DNA from: Algoriphagus vanfongensis DSM 17529
GTDB taxonomy: Bacteria; Bacteroidota; Bacteroidia; Cytophagales; Cyclobacteriaceae
Assembly: GCF_000429465.1 (NCBI RefSeq)
Contig: NZ_KE386906.1
Location: forward strand, 62,001 to 126,000
DNA: 64,000 nucleotides
Direction: 5' to 3'
Under the pieces are notes generated by a model. It made no database searches and was not told the origin of the DNA. It saw only the letters and a program-made list of their open reading frames with translations. Position numbers and translations under genes: made by a program. Numbering within the stretch: the stretch's first letter is position 1; each line of letters begins with the position of its first letter. This document shows, piece after piece, positions 62,870-64,000 of the stretch.

Positions 62870-64000
62870 ATTTTAAACTTTTCTTTCTAAGCTTGGGGAC
62901 CGTCCTATTGGGGTCTTTTCTGGCATTTTATGTCAATGGGTTTCCTACTGATGGGATTGACGATGCAAATATTTACATGGTTTATATGCGAAATTTTTCA
63001 GAAGGCCATGGATTTGTTTATAATGTAGGCGGAGAAAGGGTAGAGGGATTCACCTCTCTATTTTGGACCATTCTTGGTGCAGGAATATATCACTTTACTG
63101 ATTCTATCGGGCCAGTTTTGATGCTTATTAATATAGTGGTGATTACTTATTCCATCTATAAATATTTGCTATTTATCCAGGAAAATCAACCTTATGGAAG
63201 TAAGTTGACTGTTCCATTTCAAGTTTTGTTTGCTTCATTGATAGTTGTCATTCCCGGCTTTTTTTCATGGACAGTGATTGCGTTATTAGAAACTGGGATT
63301 TGGTGTTCAGTTCTTTCTTTATTGTTATTGTTCGTTCTAAAGAATACTGGAAGGAGCAAAATATCAGATGAGATTTATTTCTGTTCTTTGATAGTGATCT
63401 TGATTTTGATTAGACCTGAATCATTGCTTTGGGGCTTATTTTTTGTGAGTGCTAGAGGCTTTAAAGTTGCATACGATACCAGAAATATACGTGCTTCTTT
63501 CTACCAGATGCTACCCGGTATTATTATTTACATTATCACGATAAGTATTCTAATCACGTGGAGGATTTCCTATTTTGGATTTCCTCTACCAAATACGTTT
63601 TATGCTAAGGTATCTGGTGACAAACTTCATAATCTACTTTATGGAGGCTTTTATCTATATAAAAACTTCCTTCACAACCCACTACTTTTACTGACTGCTC
63701 TTTTAGTGCTGATTAATATTAAAGCAATTTCTAAATCTTATTTGCTGATAATATTGACAGGGTTTTTTGGGGTGACTTTATTTATTCCACTTTATACGGG
63801 GGGGGATCATTTTGGAATGGGTAGGTTTATTCAGCCATCTTTACTTGGGGTTTACCTGTTATTGGTTTTGTTGATCTTTCAAAAGAGGCAGCTTAGTTTA
63901 AAAGAAGTTTCTGCTCTGGTTTTGTTTTTAAGTTTTACGTCACAGAATTCTTGGTATGAGTCCATTTTATTCAGATCCGGACCTATTTCGCATGAATTTG
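62866..64000 (+). CDS. AftB-like GT-C furanosyltransferase (cut by right edge)
   Basis: The frame starts at ATG 62866 (four-base overlap with the previous gene) and remains open for 378 codons to the window end. N-terminal GIDDANIYMVYMRNFSEGHGFVYN and GERVEGFTSLFW, FPLPNTFYAKVSG, and YTGGDHFGMGRFIQP match the mycobacterial AftB group (polyprenyl-phosphate-dependent arabinofuranosyltransferases). About eight membrane helices are visible. The first Asp pair after the first helix is the usual GT-C catalytic site. A run of eight G (63798-63805) falls in the GGD motif. It uses a lipid-linked pentofuranose made by the two genes before it, by inference. Confidence 0.88.
   Translation, partial: MNFKLFFLSLGTVLLGSFLAFYVNGFPTDGIDDANIYMVYMRNFSEGHGFVYNVGGERVEGFTSLFWTILGAGIYHFTDSIGPVLMLINIVVITYSIYKYLLFIQENQPYGSKLTVPFQVLFASLIVVIPGFFSWTVIALLETGIWCSVLSLLLLFVLKNTGRSKISDEIYFCSLIVILILIRPESLLWGLFFVSARGFKVAYDTRNIRASFYQMLPGIIIYIITISILITWRISYFGFPLPNTFYAKVSGDKLHNLLYGGFYLYKNFLHNPLLLLTALLVLINIKAISKSYLLIILTGFFGVTLFIPLYTGGDHFGMGRFIQPSLLGVYLLLVLLIFQKRQLSLKEVSALVLFLSFTSQNSWYESILFRSGPISHEF

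Noticed and set aside
1..64000. CRISPR arrays, tRNA or rRNA genes, transposases, prophage genes
   Set aside because: No spaced direct repeats, cloverleaf-like segments, rRNA-like blocks, DDE transposase or integrase motifs were seen on reading both strands.

Overview
The window looks like a chromosomal segment of a Bacteroidota species, probably a Cytophagales/Cyclobacteriaceae-type marine or soil bacterium. Supporting signs are the family content (SufBCD, DUF2911 lipoprotein, secreted zinc carboxypeptidase with Asp-rich loops, large multi-SLBB export protein, Wzi-type capsule protein), promoters of the Bacteroidota TTTG/TAnnTTTG kind, weak Shine-Dalgarno signals and frequent TTG starts. The genus assignment is inference.

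Region 1 (1-16.3 kb) is housekeeping and secreted-enzyme territory. A minus-strand suf operon (sufB, an inserted four-helix-bundle S23-type gene, sufC, sufD cut by the left edge) is followed by an Lrp/AsnC regulator. Next come a small secreted protein, an M14 carboxypeptidase and an S9 peptidase on the plus strand. They are followed by an unrecognised gene, thyA and a membrane-anchored EEP-family phosphatase/nuclease (both minus), a DUF2911 lipoprotein, and a penicillin-acylase-family hydrolase translationally coupled to a small membrane protein.

Region 2 (16.3-35.1 kb) is a first polysaccharide locus. It opens with a winged-helix regulator and holds a large SLBB export protein, UDP-glucose dehydrogenase, a Wzx-type flippase, and a VioA-like aminotransferase with an acetyltransferase and a WecF-like transferase. 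Several GT2/GT4 transferases, Wzz, a Wzy-like protein and a TagA/WecG-like transferase follow. It ends with a minus-strand beta-helix protein and a divergent Wzi-like outer-membrane protein.

Region 3 (35.1-64 kb) is a second, complete-looking polysaccharide locus that runs off the right edge. It has its own UDP-HexNAc dehydrogenase, short Wza, Wzc tyrosine kinase, an ABC exporter in place of Wzx, many glycosyltransferases, two asparagine-synthase-type amidotransferases, a Wzy/ligase, an epimerase/reductase and a CapK/PaaK-like adenylating enzyme. It closes with a module resembling mycobacterial lipid-linked arabinofuranose synthesis: UbiA-type phosphoribosyltransferase, DprE1-type oxidase and an AftB-type GT-C transferase cut by the edge.

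Two repeated noncoding signals tie the two polysaccharide loci together. One is a palindrome TGAGTA-N7-TACTCA built over a Bacteroidota -7 promoter box, in front of the regulator gene and in front of the second locus. The other is a 19-nt leader motif (18 of 19 identical) just before the first biosynthetic gene of each locus. I infer a dedicated regulatory circuit: the winged-helix protein acting on the palindrome, and possibly a processive antitermination or leader-RNA element. No tRNA, rRNA, CRISPR array or transposase was seen.
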